Below are positions 11,922-21,804 of a stretch of DNA of 64,000 bases, piece by piece. Each line of letters begins with the position of its first letter. Position 1 is the stretch's first letter. The notes below the pieces were generated by a model. The model was given only the letters and a program-made list of their open reading frames with translations. It did not search any database and had not been told where the DNA came from. The stretch is from Pseudomonas sp. P818 (GTDB lineage Bacteria; Pseudomonadota; Gammaproteobacteria; Pseudomonadales; Pseudomonadaceae), in NCBI RefSeq assembly GCF_000418555.1, contig NZ_ATKM01000019.1:186001-250000 (forward strand), given 5' to 3'. A program made the position numbers and the translations under genes.

Positions 11922-13751
11922 ATGAATCCGGACCTGCTCTGGGTGCTGGGCCTGCTGGCCGGCGCCGTCACTCTCTTCATCATTGGCAAACCGCGCATGG
12001 ACGTGGTCGCCCTGCTGGTGCTGGTCGCCCTGCCGCTAACCGGCGTTCTCGACCTGCAACAGACTCTGGCTGGCTTCAGCGATGCCAACGTCATCCTGAT
12101 TGCCGCGCTGTTCATTATCGGCGATGGCCTGGTGCGCACCGGCATCGCCTACCGTCTGGGCGACTGGCTGGTGGCCAAGGCCGGCAGCAGCGAGACGCGA
12201 CTGCTGGTTCTGCTGATGCTGGCGGTGGCCGGGCTGGGTTCGGTGATGAGCTCCACCGGCGTGGTGGCGATCTTCATCCCGGTGGTGCTGGGTGTCGCCG
12301 CGCGCCTGCGCATCGCCCCGGGCCGGCTGATGATGCCGCTGGCTTTCGCCGGGCTGATCAGCGGCATGCTGACCCTGGTGGCCACCCCGCCGAATCTGGT
12401 GGTGCACGCCGAGTTGCGTCGCGCCGGCCTGGACGGCTTCGACTTTTTCGCCTTTACCCCCATCGGTCTGGCCGTGCTGGTGCTCGGCGTTGGCTACATG
12501 CTGGTCGCTCGCCGCTGGCTAGTGCGCAATGATGCCGATGGTAATGCCGGGCCACCACGCCTGACCCTGGCTGATCTGGCCGAGCGCTATCGCCTGAGCG
12601 AGCGCGAGCGACGCCTGCAGGTGCGCGCCGACTCGCCCCTGGCCAATCAGGTGCTCAACGAGCTGCAGCTGCGCCGTGATCACGGCATCAACGTGATCGC
12701 CATCGAACGCCGCCAGCGCCTGCGCACCCTGCTGCTGATGGCCAGCGGCAATACCCTGCTGGAGCCGGGCGACGTACTGCTGGTGGACATCGCCAGCCCG
12801 ACCATCGGCCTGCTCGGCAGCTACCAGGCGCTGGGGCTGGAGCCCATGCCACTGCCGCACTCCTACTTCAGCCTGCATGCCCATGAGCTGGGCCTGGCCG
12901 AGGTGGCGCTGCCACCGGAGTCGCAACTGCCCGGCAAGAGCATTCAGGAACTGGGCTTTCGCTCGCGGCACAAGCTCAACGTGGTCGGCCTGCGCCGCCA
13001 GGGCCAGGCGCTGGAAGGCGTGCTGGTGGACGAGAAACTCAAGGCCTCCGACACCCTGCTGGTGGCCGGTGCCTGGCGCGACATCCATCGTCTGCAGGGG
13101 CTGAGCCGCGATTTTCTGGTGCTCAGCCTGCCGGCGGAAGTGGCCGAGGTGGCGCCGGCCGCGCGCAAGGCGCCCTACGCGCTGCTCAGCCTGGCGGTGA
13201 TGGTGGGGCTGATGGTCAGCGGGCTGGTGCCCAACGTGCAGGCCGCGCTGATCGCCTGTCTGCTGCTGGGCGCGTTTCGCTGCATCGACTTGGACAGCGC
13301 CTACCGCGCCATTCACTGGCCGACGCTGATCCTCATCGTCGGCATGCTGCCTTTCGCCCAGGCGCTGCAGCAGACCGGTGGCGTCGAGCTGGCCGTGCAG
13401 GGCCTGGTCGGCGGCCTGGGCGATGCCGGGCCGCATCTGATCCTGGCCAGCCTGTTCGCCCTCACCGCGGTGATCGGCCTGTTCATCTCCAACACCGCCA
13501 CGGCGGTACTGATGGCCCCGGTAGCCATCGCCACGGCGCAGGCGCTGGGTGCCTCACCGCTGCCTTTCGCCATGACCGTGGCGCTGGCGGCGTCGGCTGC
13601 TTTCATGACGCCGATCTCCTCGCCGGTGAACACCCTGGTGCTCGGCCCCGGGCAGTACCGCTTCGGCGACTTCGTGCGCATCGGCGTGCCCTTCACCCTG
13701 CTGGTGATGATGGTCAGCGTGCTGCTGGTGCCGCTGATCTTTCCGCTTTAA
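11922..13751 (+). CDS. SLC13/DASS-type permease with two TrkA-C domains
   Basis: Inner-membrane sodium-coupled anion transporter of the type often annotated as Na+/sulfate or dicarboxylate symporter. 609 residues. The N-terminal membrane half has helices 1-6, including [15 protein letters not shown] and [21 protein letters not shown]. Two soluble RCK_C/TrkA-C domains lie at about residues 215-400, and the C-terminal membrane half ends with the mirrored motif [21 protein letters not shown]. The ATG at 11922 (MNPDLL) follows GGGA at good spacing; an ATG four codons earlier is possible. The true anion is unknown. Confidence 0.85.
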   Translation: MNPDLLWVLGLLAGAVTLFIIGKPRMDVVALLVLVALPLTGVLDLQQTLAGFSDANVILIAALFIIGDGLVRTGIAYRLGDWLVAKAGSSETRLLVLLMLAVAGLGSVMSSTGVVAIFIPVVLGVAARLRIAPGRLMMPLAFAGLISGMLTLVATPPNLVVHAELRRAGLDGFDFFAFTPIGLAVLVLGVGYMLVARRWLVRNDADGNAGPPRLTLADLAERYRLSERERRLQVRADSPLANQVLNELQLRRDHGINVIAIERRQRLRTLLLMASGNTLLEPGDVLLVDIASPTIGLLGSYQALGLEPMPLPHSYFSLHAHELGLAEVALPPESQLPGKSIQELGFRSRHKLNVVGLRRQGQALEGVLVDEKLKASDTLLVAGAWRDIHRLQGLSRDFLVLSLPAEVAEVAPAARKAPYALLSLAVMVGLMVSGLVPNVQAALIACLLLGAFRCIDLDSAYRAIHWPTLILIVGMLPFAQALQQTGGVELAVQGLVGGLGDAGPHLILASLFALTAVIGLFISNTATAVLMAPVAIATAQALGASPLPFAMTVALAASAAFMTPISSPVNTLVLGPGQYRFGDFVRIGVPFTLLVMMVSVLLVPLIFPL

Positions 13752-13769
13752 CGCGGAAGATCATCGAGC

Positions 13770-13855
13770 GTAGGAGCGAGCTCTGCTCGCGAAACTTTTG
13801 CCGCCAGCCAGCTTCGCTGAAGGTCAACGAATTCGCGAGCAGAGCTCGCTCCTAC
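13770..13855. repeat. REP doublet (GAGCTCTGCTC class)
   Basis: GTAGGAGCGAGCTCTGCTCGCGAA at 13770-13793 and its exact inverted copy at 13832-13855, separated by 38 bp. This is a REPIN-like pair of a different class from that at 4374. Confidence 0.85.
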
Positions 13856-13909
13856 AAAGCCCGGCTCGACTATGGGAAAATCCCGCGCCCGACTCACCGA
13901 TACCCGTTC

Positions 13910-14911
13910 ATGCCCCAGCCGCCGAAACGCCCACGCAAGCCCGCCTCCGCCGCCGTGAAAACCGCACCGGCCAAGGGCGAGCTGCATCCACGCAATCGTC
14001 ACCAGGGCCGCTACGACTTTCCTGCGCTGATCAAGGCCAGCCCCGAGCTGGGCGATTTCGTCATCAGCAATCCCTATGGCAAGCCGAGCATCGACTTCGC
14101 CAATCCGGCGGCGGTCAAGGTGTTCAATCGCGCGCTGCTGGCGCAGTACTACGGCATCCGGCATTGGGATATTCCCGAGGGCTATCTGTGCCCGCCGATC
14201 CCCGGCCGCGCCGATTACCTGCACAACCTGGCGGATCTGCTGGCCACTGACAACGACGGGCAGATACCCCGCGGTGCCGGCATCCGCGCGCTGGATATCG
14301 GCGTCGGCGCCAACTGCATCTACCCGCTGATCGGCCACTGTGAATACGGCTGGCACTTCATCGGCGCCGATATCGCCCCGGCAGCGCTGGCCTCGGCGCG
14401 CACCATCGTCGCGGCCAACCCGCAGCTGGCCGGCGGCATCGAGCTGCGCCAGCAGACCAATGCCGAGCATGTCTTCCTCGGCCTGTTGCAGGCGGACGAA
14501 CACCTCGACCTGACCTTATGCAACCCGCCCTTCCACGCCAGCGCCGACGAAGCCACCCGCGGTAGCACACGCAAGTGGCGCAACCTCGGCAAGCTCGACC
14601 CCAGGCGCAAGCTACCGGTGCTCAACTTCGGTGGCCAGGCGGCCGAACTGTGGTGTCCGGGTGGCGAGGCCGCCTTTCTCAAGCGCATGGCCAGCGAGAG
14701 CGCGCAGGTGGCCGGGCAGGTCTTGTGGTTCAGCAGCCTGGTGTCCAAGGGCAGCAACGTCGAGCTGCTGCAGGGCTGGCTGGCCAGGGCCGACGCGGCC
14801 CAGGTACGCATCCTCGGCATGTCCCAAGGGCAGAAGCAAAGCCGCCTGGTGGCCTGGACCTTCAAGGATGCGCAGGCGCGCGCCGCCTGGCGCGCCAGTC
14901 GTTGGCGCTGA
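13910..14911 (+). CDS. rlmF: 23S rRNA (adenine-1618-N6)-methyltransferase RlmF
   Basis: Methylates N6 of A1618 in 23S rRNA using SAM. 333 residues: an N-terminal RNA-binding basic region ([17 protein letters not shown] is characteristic of RlmF), SAM motif I in [16 protein letters not shown], and the catalytic NPPF in [15 protein letters not shown]. Length and motifs match the family, so the call is firm. It follows the permease gene after a REP pair and is convergent with the next permease gene, with only 12 bp between stops. Confidence 0.94.
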   Translation: MPQPPKRPRKPASAAVKTAPAKGELHPRNRHQGRYDFPALIKASPELGDFVISNPYGKPSIDFANPAAVKVFNRALLAQYYGIRHWDIPEGYLCPPIPGRADYLHNLADLLATDNDGQIPRGAGIRALDIGVGANCIYPLIGHCEYGWHFIGADIAPAALASARTIVAANPQLAGGIELRQQTNAEHVFLGLLQADEHLDLTLCNPPFHASADEATRGSTRKWRNLGKLDPRRKLPVLNFGGQAAELWCPGGEAAFLKRMASESAQVAGQVLWFSSLVSKGSNVELLQGWLARADAAQVRILGMSQGQKQSRLVAWTFKDAQARAAWRASRWR

Positions 14912-14923
14912 GAAACAGGCCGC

Positions 14924-16168
14924 CTACCAGGGCAGCCAGCCGCCCAATACCAGCCAGAGCCCGGCCAGGGCCATGCTCAGTACCGTCACCGGCACGCCGC
15001 TGCGGGCATAGTCGACGAAGCCGATGCGCACGCCCTGGCGCTTCGCCCCTTCGGCGACGATCAGGTTGACCACGCTACCGATCAGCAGCAGGTTGCCAGC
15101 CAGGGTCGACATCACCGCCAGGCCGATCAGCACCGAATGCGACAATTCCGGCATCAGCCCCAGTAGCAACACCACGAAGGGCACGTTGCCGATCAGATTG
15201 CCCGCCACCAGCGACGAGGTCGCCAGCGATATTACGCCCTGCGGCAACAGCCCATGCTCGGCCAGCCAGGCAGCGCCCTGCGCCAGCTGCGGCAACTGTA
15301 GCGCGGCGCCGCTGACCAGAAACAGGCCGACGAACAGCAGCAGCAGGTTCCAGTCCACCTTGCTCACGTAGTCGCGGCTGTCCACCCGCCGCGAAACCAT
15401 CACCAGCACTGCGATCAACAGCGCCGACAGCTCGCGCGGCAACGCCGTGGCGAACAGCGCCAGCAGCGCCAGGCTGGCCAGCAGCGGTTTGATATAGCTG
15501 CGCACACCATGGATCAGCTCCACCCCCGCCTCGTCGGCAAGCAAGGCTCTGGCTTCGCCCCAGCGATGCCGCCATTGCAGCCAGATCACTGCATAGACGA
15601 TGGCCATCGCCGCCAGTGCGGGCGGCCCGGCGACGGCGACATAGCCCCAGAAATCCAGCCCGCCAGCCTGGCCGATGAGGATGTTCTGCGGATTGCCGAT
15701 CAGGCTCGCTGCCGAACCGGCATTGCACGACAACGCCAGCGCCAGGAGAAAGGGTCGTGGTTCCAGCCCGCGCAGGTGCAGGCTGCGGCACAGCAGAGGG
15801 GTCAGGGCGAAGGCGACGATATCGTTGACCAGCACCGCCGAGAGCAAACCGCCCAGCAGTACCACGCCCAGCAGCAGCACCGCCGGACGCTTGGCATGCT
15901 CGGTCAGATAGCGGTTGAGCCAGGCGTAGACGCCGGAGAAATCGAACTGCGCGGAGATCAGCATCAGCGCCAGCAGCAGCAACAGCGCACCGGGGTCGAG
16001 ATGATGCGCCGCATCGTCCATGCTCAGCGCACCGCTGACCAGCAGCAGTACGGCGGCGAAGCAGGCGATCCAGCTGCGGTCGATGCGTAAACCGCGGACG
16101 CCACCGGCAGCCATACCCAGATAGGTGAAAACGAACAGGCCGATGGTCAGCCAGGCAGCGAAGGTCAT
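14924..16168 (-). CDS. ArsB/NhaD-superfamily anion permease
   Basis: Membrane transporter of the ion-transporter superfamily. 414 residues and about 11 hydrophobic segments. Paired superfamily motifs are seen: LVNDIVAFALTPLLCRSLHLRG with CNAGSAASLIGNPQNILIG in the first half, and ASSLVAGNLIGNVPFVVLLLG with STLAGNLLLIGSVVNLIVAEGA in the second. Such proteins carry arsenite, sulfate, tungstate or other anions; nothing in the context (no arsR or arsC) fixes the substrate. It sits a few bases downstream of the broken binding-protein gene on the same strand. Confidence 0.82.
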   Translation of the reverse strand: MTFAAWLTIGLFVFTYLGMAAGGVRGLRIDRSWIACFAAVLLLVSGALSMDDAAHHLDPGALLLLLALMLISAQFDFSGVYAWLNRYLTEHAKRPAVLLLGVVLLGGLLSAVLVNDIVAFALTPLLCRSLHLRGLEPRPFLLALALSCNAGSAASLIGNPQNILIGQAGGLDFWGYVAVAGPPALAAMAIVYAVIWLQWRHRWGEARALLADEAGVELIHGVRSYIKPLLASLALLALFATALPRELSALLIAVLVMVSRRVDSRDYVSKVDWNLLLLFVGLFLVSGAALQLPQLAQGAAWLAEHGLLPQGVISLATSSLVAGNLIGNVPFVVLLLGLMPELSHSVLIGLAVMSTLAGNLLLIGSVVNLIVAEGAKRQGVRIGFVDYARSGVPVTVLSMALAGLWLVLGGWLPW

Positions 16169-16255
16169 GCGCTATTCACCCAGTCGGATGCAGGTAAGAA
16201 GGAGCGGAGCCTAGCGATACCGAGGCTGCGCGGGAATAGCCAGAGCAAATTTTCC

Positions 16256-17111
16256 TCAATGGCCGGGCGATGCCAGATAGGCCGCCACGCGGGCCTGATA
16301 GGTCGCCGATTCGCGCTGGCGCCGTACCTCGCTCCAGATCAGCTCGGCCAGCTCGGGATCGCGCGCCAATGCACAGCGAGGCATGGTCTGCAGGGCGATC
16401 GCCTCGACCCGGCCGTGGGCTGGACTCGTCCACCTCCAGCCCGTGAGCCAAGGCCTTGGACAGCATCAGGTAATAGGGCTTTTCCTCGAGCAGCTGCGGT
16501 AGCTTCTCGACCTGCACAGCGAGTTGCGGATTGGCCTGCAGCAGGAAATCGCCGCGCATGGTCTGCAGGGCGATCGCCTCGACCCGGCCGTGCACCAGCA
16601 TCTGCAGCAAGGCCAGCGGGTCGCGGCTGGACTCGTCCACCTCCAGCCCGTGAGCCAACAACAGGTCGCGGATGGAAAAACCGCTGAGCGAGCCAACCCG
16701 CCCGCTCAACTGGCTGAAGCGCTGGCCATCCCAGGACACCGTGCTACCAGCGCGGCGGTACAGGGTATAACGCGAGGTATGCAAACGCCGCAGAGCATCC
16801 GGGCGGCCGTCGGCATCGACGGGATAATGGCCCATCTTCAGGCGTTCGGGCTTGAAGCTGGCGGCGAAGGCGCCGTCGTAAAGGCCCTGCTCGAGCCCTG
16901 ACAGGCAGCGTTTCCAGGGCACTGCAACGTAGGTCACTTGAAGTTCAAGGGCCTGCTGCACCAGGCCGAGCAGTTCCAGGTTGAGGCCCGTGCCGTCGGT
17001 CATCACCCAGGGGAAGGAGTTCTGATCCTCGTGACAGAAGGTCAGCGGCTGCGCGCCGTAACAGGCGCCAGCCAATAGCCAGAACAGGCAGTAATGCAGC
17101 GCTTTGTGCAA
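16256..17111 (-). pseudogene. Periplasmic substrate-binding protein, frameshifted near the 3' end by an 82-bp patchwork insertion
   Basis: Secreted amino-acid-type (SBP_bac_3-like) binding protein. It has a signal peptide (about residues 1-20, ending CYGA) and a mature start QPLTFCHEDQNSFPW. The frame is intact to residue 221 (MLSKAL). An 82-bp insertion at 16370-16451 then shifts the frame, and the shifted frame runs to 16176, giving a 311-residue product with a nonsense tail. Removing the 82 bp restores the expected ending (ARDPELAELIWSEVRRQ ... ASPGH, stop 16256-16258) and a 257-residue protein, the usual size. The product as read lacks the last helix pair and is probably non-functional. 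No partner permease is nearby. Confidence 0.82.
16370..16451. repeat. 82-bp templated insertion built from three nearby patches
   Basis: 16370-16380 is identical to 16513-16523 (11 nt), 16381-16417 to 16556-16592 (37 nt), and 16418-16451 to 16625-16658 (34 nt). The patches are in the same order and orientation as their sources. The source segment 16513-16658 has been copied with two omissions (16524-16555 and 16593-16624), each exactly 32 nt. The insertion point is within GCCAA/GGCC, giving a five-base microhomology (GCCAA). Confidence 0.9.
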
Positions 17112-17331
17112 AACGAGACTCCATCACCGGAATGCCCGACTACCGGCATTCGATTCGCGGCTTGCCACCGACTTCTTGTCCTGCCTCAAGCATAGGCACA
17201 TTCGCCCGCAGCCGTCTGCTTCATTTGGGTGCACGCCGGACGGCACTCACACCGATGCGGCAGCGGAGCCAGAGGCCAGCTCGAGCATTGCATCGCCTGA
17301 CAGTGCGGCTTATGACCGGCGTCAACCTCAC

Positions 17332-17874
17332 TCAGCGAATGAAACCCTTGCTGACCTCGCGGAACACCTCCGTCCCCGCCTGTTCGAGCCATTCGAAGGC
17401 GACCATCTCGCGCGAGACTATCACCGCCCCGGCGCGCTCCATCCGCGCCAGGCCCAGGGCCTTGTCACGCGGCCGACGCGAACCGACGGCCTCGTCCACC
17501 ACGAACACCTCGCGCCCGGCCGCCAGCAGACCGAGCACCGTCTGCAGCACGCAGACATGGGTTTCCGTGCCGCAGACGACGAACTGGCGGCGCTCGCCGC
17601 CCGGCAGATCGAACAGCCCGGCGCCGGCGGTGGCCGAAAAATGAATCTTTTCGCGCAGCCCCTCGCGCGGCAGCAGCGCACGCAGGCCCGCCTCGGTAGC
17701 GCCGAGGCCCTTGGGATATTGCTCGGTGGCGATCACCGGCACCTGCAGGTGCTGCGCCACCTGCACCAGCCAGGCGGCCTGCTCGATCACCGCCGCGCCG
17801 CCGTCGATGGCCGGCAGCAGCCGCTCCTGCAGGTCGATCACCAGCAGGGTGGAATCCTTCGCTCGCATCAGCAT
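17332..17874 (-). CDS. Isochorismatase-like cysteine hydrolase (YcaC type)
   Basis: Cytosolic hydrolase of the isochorismatase superfamily; the substrate is unknown. 180 residues. The Asp-Lys-Cys triad can be placed: Asp in LLVIDLQERLLPAI, Lys in REKIHFSAT, and Cys in VVCGTETHVCVLQT. The ATG at 17874 is preferred: GAAGGAG lies just upstream and it begins two bases after the sbcC stop, so it is translationally linked to sbcC. The frame is open further upstream, but that part is antisense overlap with sbcC. Confidence 0.88.
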   Translation of the reverse strand: MLMRAKDSTLLVIDLQERLLPAIDGGAAVIEQAAWLVQVAQHLQVPVIATEQYPKGLGATEAGLRALLPREGLREKIHFSATAGAGLFDLPGGERRQFVVCGTETHVCVLQTVLGLLAAGREVFVVDEAVGSRRPRDKALGLARMERAGAVIVSREMVAFEWLEQAGTEVFREVSKGFIR

Positions 17875-17876
17875 CG

Positions 17877-20800
17877 CTACGCTCCTTCCTTCACTGCAAA
17901 ACGCGCGTCGAGCCGGCTGTAGCCGAGGCCGACGCCCTTGTGCACCCGCAGCTGTACGGGAATGCGTTCCTTCATCGCCTCGACGTGACTGATCACGCCG
18001 ATGGTCTTGCCGCTGGCGTTGAGGTTGTCCAGGGCATCGAGCGCCACCTCCAGGGTTTCGCCATCCAGGGTACCGAAGCCTTCGTCGAGAAACAGCGAGT
18101 CGATGCTGGTCTTGTGGCTGACCAGATCCGACAGCGCCAGGGCCAGCGCCAGACTGACCAGAAAGCTCTCGCCACCGGACAGCGTGCGGCAGTCGCGCGC
18201 CACGTCGGCCTGCCAGGTGTCGCACACCTCCAGCTCCAGTTCGCCGCTGCTCTTGCGCGCCAGCTGGTAGCGACCGTGCAGGCGCGTCAGTTGGCGATTG
18301 GCTAGATGGATCAGGTGATCGAGGGTCAGGCCCTGGGCGAACTTGCGGAACTTGGCGCCATCGGCCGAACCGATCAGGCCGTTGAGCTGCTGCCACAGCG
18401 CGTGCTCGCTCTCCTGTGCGGCGATCTCGGCGAACAGCGCCTGCTGGCTGCTGCGCCGCGCATCGTCAGCCTGCAACTGGGCGCGCAGCTCGCCCTGGCG
18501 CTGGCTCAGCTCGCGCAAGGTCAGCTGCAGCGCCTGCAGCTGCTCGTCCAGCTCGGTCAGCGTCAGCTCGGTCTGCGGTGTCGTGCTCAGTTGTTGCAGC
18601 TGCGCATCGGCGGCAGCCAGCAGCGTCGTCGCCTCGGTAAGGGCTTGCTGCAGACGCGCCTGTAAACTCGTCAGACGCTCGCGCTCCTCCTCGTCCAGCA
18701 GCGCGGCGAGAAATGCCTGCAGGTCAGTGAAGGGGCTGGCCGCCAGCGCCTGCTGCCAGCGCTGCTCGGCTTCGCTCAGGCGCTGCTGCAGTTGCTGCAG
18801 CAGGCTCTGCTGGCTCTGCAGCCGGCCACGCAAGGCATCGCTTTCGCGCTGCGCGCTGGCCAGGCTGTCGATGGCTCCTTGCACGGCCTGCTCGGGCTGC
18901 GCCACTGGCTCGGGCTCGATCAGCGCCTGCGCCTGTTCGGCCTGCCAGCGCTGTTGCCATTGCTCGGCCCGGACCTCGGCTTCGGCGAGCAGACGCTGGG
19001 TTTCGCGCAGCTGCTCCTGCAGCTGCTGGTCCTGCGCCTGGGCCTGCTGCCAGTCGCGCCAGGCGCTGGCCTGCTCGGCTAGCCAGGTGTCGGCGTCGGC
19101 CGGCAACTCCGAGGCAAAGCCCTCGAGACTGGCCAGCAGCGCCTGATCGTGATGCCGCAGTTCCTGCTCCAGCCCCTGCAGGCGCTCGTTCTGTTCGCGT
19201 TGACGCGCCTGCAAATTTTCTTCATCGCGCGCCAGCAGCGCCAGGCGTTGCTGCATATCGGCCAGCGCTCGTTCGGCAATCTCGCGGGCACTGCGCGCCT
19301 GCGTCAGCTCGGCCTGACGGGTTTCGACCTGGGCGAGACGCTGCTGCAGTTGCCCCAGATGCTGCTCATGCTCCCGCTGCAACAGACGCAGCGCTGCGCC
19401 ATCGGCGATCCGCAGGGCCTGCTCGGCCAGTTGCTGCTGCCACTGCGCGTCCTGCTGAGCGGCGCGCTGTTGCGCCTGTTCCAGTTGCTGCTGCAGCTGG
19501 GCGATCTGCGTGGCCAGACGGGTCAGTTCGTCGCGCAGGGTGCCGCCCTGGCTTTCCAGCTGCGCCAGGTCGCTGCGGCACTGCTCCAGCGCCTGGCGCG
19601 TGGCGGAGACATTGAGCGCCTGGTACTGGCTGACCGCCGGATGCTCGTGCGAGCCGCACAATGGGCAGGCTTCGCCCGGCTGCAGCTGGGCACGATAGGC
19701 TTCCAGATCCTGAATGCGCTGCTCCTGCTCCAACAGCTTTTCCTTGTCGGCAAACTGCTGCTTGAGCACCTTGTAGCGCTCGCGCAGGCCGGTGATTTCA
19801 TCGTTCTTGGCGGCGTGCTGCGTTTGCAGCTGCGCCAGGCGCGGGGTCAGCTCGGCGACCTGTTCGGCCGTCTGCTCGCGGCTCTGCGTCAGTTGCTCCA
19901 GGCGATCCAGCGCCCTTCCCTGCACCTGCAGCTGCTGCCAGCGCTGCCGCAGCCCGGCCTCGTCGTCTGCGCCGAGCAACGCCTGCAGCTCGCTGTGCTG
20001 TCCGGCTTCGCGGGCCTGTGCCTGCTCCAGCCGCGTCGCCGCGTCCGTCTGTTGCGCGGCGAGCTGATCACGCTGCCGTTGCAAGACAGCGAGCTGCCCG
20101 CGCTCCTGCGCCATGCCCGCGCGCAGCGTCTGCTGCCGCATGAGCAGTTGCCCGCGCTGATCGAACTGCGCACGCCAGCTGCCAAGCAACTCGCCCAGGC
20201 GGGCACGTTGCGGGGTAGCACTCAAACGCGCTTGCAGCGTTTCACGCTGCTCGGTCAGACGCTGCTGTTCGCTCTGGTGCAGGCTCAGGCATTGCCGGGC
20301 GTAGCGGCTGGCCAGCCAGAGTTGCTGATGTTCGCGCTCGCTGCTGTGGCGCTGCTGCGCCTGCAGGTCGTCCAGCACCTGCTGCGCCTGCTGTCGATCC
20401 TGCTGCAGCTGCTGCCAGCTCTGATACAGCGGCTGCAGGCGCGCGGCCGGTTCACTGGCGGCCAGACGCTGCAGCTCGCCGGCCGCCTCGTTGTGCGCCT
20501 GCTGCGCCTGCTCCAGTCCCAGTCGCGCCCGCTCGCATTGCTGCTCGGCCTGTTGCAGGGCTTCGCGCCAGCGGCGCTGGCCTTGCAGGGTCTGCTGCCG
20601 AGCCAGCAGCGGCGCCTCCTCCTGATGCAGGCGCTGATGCTCGGCCTGCAATTCGGCGCGCTGTACCTCGTCCAGCAGCTCCATGCCCTGAGCGCGACTT
20701 TTCAGCAGATTCAGCGCCTGTTCCGAGGCCTTGGTGCGCTCGTAGACCTGCTGCGAGATCAGTCCGTACACCTCGGTGCCGGTCAGTTCCTCCAGCAGCT

Positions 20801-21311
20801 CGGCACGCTGGTTGGCGTTGGCCTCGAGGAAGGCCGCGAAGCCGCCCTGGGCCAGCAGCATGGATTTGGTGAAACGCTCGAAGTCCAGGCCGGTCAGTTC
20901 GGCGGTGAGATGTTCCTTCTCGCGAATCTTGTCGGTGAGAATTTCACCGTCGGCAATGCGCGCCAGCTCGACCTTGGGCGCCTGCAGCGCGCCTTCGACC
21001 TTGTCCCGCGCGCGGCGCTGGCTCCAGAAGGCGCGATAGCCCTGCCCTTTCACCTCGAATTCCACCTCGGCCAGGCAGTCGGCGGTGTGCCGGGTCATCA
21101 GCTCGTTGCCACTGGCCGACAGCGTGCTCATTCGCGGTGTGCGGTGGTACAGGGCCAGGCAGATGGCATCGAGCAGCGTGGTCTTGCCCGCGCCCGTCGG
21201 CCCGGTGATGGCGAACAGGCCGCTGCCGGCGAAGGGCTCGGCGGCGAAATCGATCTTCCATTCGCCCTTGAGCGAGTTGAGGTTCTTGAGGCGCAGGCTG
21301 AGGATTTTCAT
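17877..21311 (-). CDS. sbcC: Nuclease SbcCD ATPase subunit SbcC
   Basis: Rad50-like ATPase that, with SbcD, cuts DNA hairpins and cleans protein-blocked ends. 1144 residues. Walker A is ITGPTGAGKTTLLDAI near residue 35, followed by a very Gln-rich antiparallel coiled coil. The zinc hook CPLC is at about residue 550 (PGEACPLCGSHEHPAV). The ABC signature is LSGGESFLVSLALALALSD and Walker B is LFLDEGFGTLDGETLEVAL near the C-terminus. It is the last but one gene of a minus-strand run. Unusually, its partner sbcD is not adjacent but 3.1 kb upstream. Confidence 0.96.
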   Translation of the reverse strand: MKILSLRLKNLNSLKGEWKIDFAAEPFAGSGLFAITGPTGAGKTTLLDAICLALYHRTPRMSTLSASGNELMTRHTADCLAEVEFEVKGQGYRAFWSQRRARDKVEGALQAPKVELARIADGEILTDKIREKEHLTAELTGLDFERFTKSMLLAQGGFAAFLEANANQRAELLEELTGTEVYGLISQQVYERTKASEQALNLLKSRAQGMELLDEVQRAELQAEHQRLHQEEAPLLARQQTLQGQRRWREALQQAEQQCERARLGLEQAQQAHNEAAGELQRLAASEPAARLQPLYQSWQQLQQDRQQAQQVLDDLQAQQRHSSEREHQQLWLASRYARQCLSLHQSEQQRLTEQRETLQARLSATPQRARLGELLGSWRAQFDQRGQLLMRQQTLRAGMAQERGQLAVLQRQRDQLAAQQTDAATRLEQAQAREAGQHSELQALLGADDEAGLRQRWQQLQVQGRALDRLEQLTQSREQTAEQVAELTPRLAQLQTQHAAKNDEITGLRERYKVLKQQFADKEKLLEQEQRIQDLEAYRAQLQPGEACPLCGSHEHPAVSQYQALNVSATRQALEQCRSDLAQLESQGGTLRDELTRLATQIAQLQQQLEQAQQRAAQQDAQWQQQLAEQALRIADGAALRLLQREHEQHLGQLQQRLAQVETRQAELTQARSAREIAERALADMQQRLALLARDEENLQARQREQNERLQGLEQELRHHDQALLASLEGFASELPADADTWLAEQASAWRDWQQAQAQDQQLQEQLRETQRLLAEAEVRAEQWQQRWQAEQAQALIEPEPVAQPEQAVQGAIDSLASAQRESDALRGRLQSQQSLLQQLQQRLSEAEQRWQQALAASPFTDLQAFLAALLDEEERERLTSLQARLQQALTEATTLLAAADAQLQQLSTTPQTELTLTELDEQLQALQLTLRELSQRQGELRAQLQADDARRSSQQALFAEIAAQESEHALWQQLNGLIGSADGAKFRKFAQGLTLDHLIHLANRQLTRLHGRYQLARKSSGELELEVCDTWQADVARDCRTLSGGESFLVSLALALALSDLVSHKTSIDSLFLDEGFGTLDGETLEVALDALDNLNASGKTIGVISHVEAMKERIPVQLRVHKGVGLGYSRLDARFAVKEGA

Positions 21312-21369
21312 GCACAGGTCGTAAGCCGTTGAAGGCGTTCATTCTGGCATATCCGTGTGGCGTAACGGC

Positions 21370-21735
21370 TCAATCGCGGCAGTAGCCCTCGCCGCTGCGC
21401 ACGGTCAGGCAGTTCTGTTTGTCCAGCAGCCATTTCATGCCAGTGGCCTCACCGTCGGTGGCGCGAATGCGCTCCACCACGCCGTCGCGCACGAAGACGA
21501 TCTGCGCTCCCTGCGCACGGCCGACGAAGCGTCGCGGGCCGTCGAGGTTGGCGATGGTCAGCCGGTAGTCAGCGGGCGTTCCGCTGATCTCCAGGTAGGT
21601 GCCCTCCGGGCCGTTCCAGCGCCCCAGCCATTGCTCGGTCAGCCTGGCGTCCTGCTCGCTGGCGTTTTTCGCACAGCCAGTGAGCAAAAGGGAAACGGCA
21701 GCAGTCGCGAGAAGAAAATGCGCAGGTCTTTGCAT
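21370..21735 (-). CDS. Small predicted lipoprotein
   Basis: About 121 residues with a signal sequence ending in the lipobox LTGC (Cys at residue 21), so it is likely acylated and membrane-anchored. The mature part is short and mixed (QWLGRWNGPEGTYLEI, then LTIANLDGPRRFVGRAQG, ending SGEGYCRD), suggesting a small beta-rich domain with two C-terminal Cys. The ATG at 21735 is chosen because GGAG sits seven bases upstream; an ATG four codons earlier is possible. I do not recognise a function. It lies between sbcC and a diguanylate cyclase gene on the same strand. Confidence 0.75.
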   Translation of the reverse strand: MQRPAHFLLATAAVSLLLTGCAKNASEQDARLTEQWLGRWNGPEGTYLEISGTPADYRLTIANLDGPRRFVGRAQGAQIVFVRDGVVERIRATDGEATGMKWLLDKQNCLTVRSGEGYCRD

Positions 21736-21804
21736 GAGGGTCTCCATAGCAATGGGGGTAAGCGATTTCGACCAGAGCGGCTCATGGCCGGTTCAGGCCT
21801 GTAC

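Noticed and set aside
15024-16090. Plus-strand frames opposite the ArsB-like permease
   Set aside because: Shadows; the minus-strand protein has clear duplicated superfamily motifs and membrane topology.
19149-21332. 727-residue open frame on the plus strand opposite sbcC
   Set aside because: Leu/Gln repeats arise from the antisense of the Gln/Leu-rich SbcC coiled coil; no start signal or family features.
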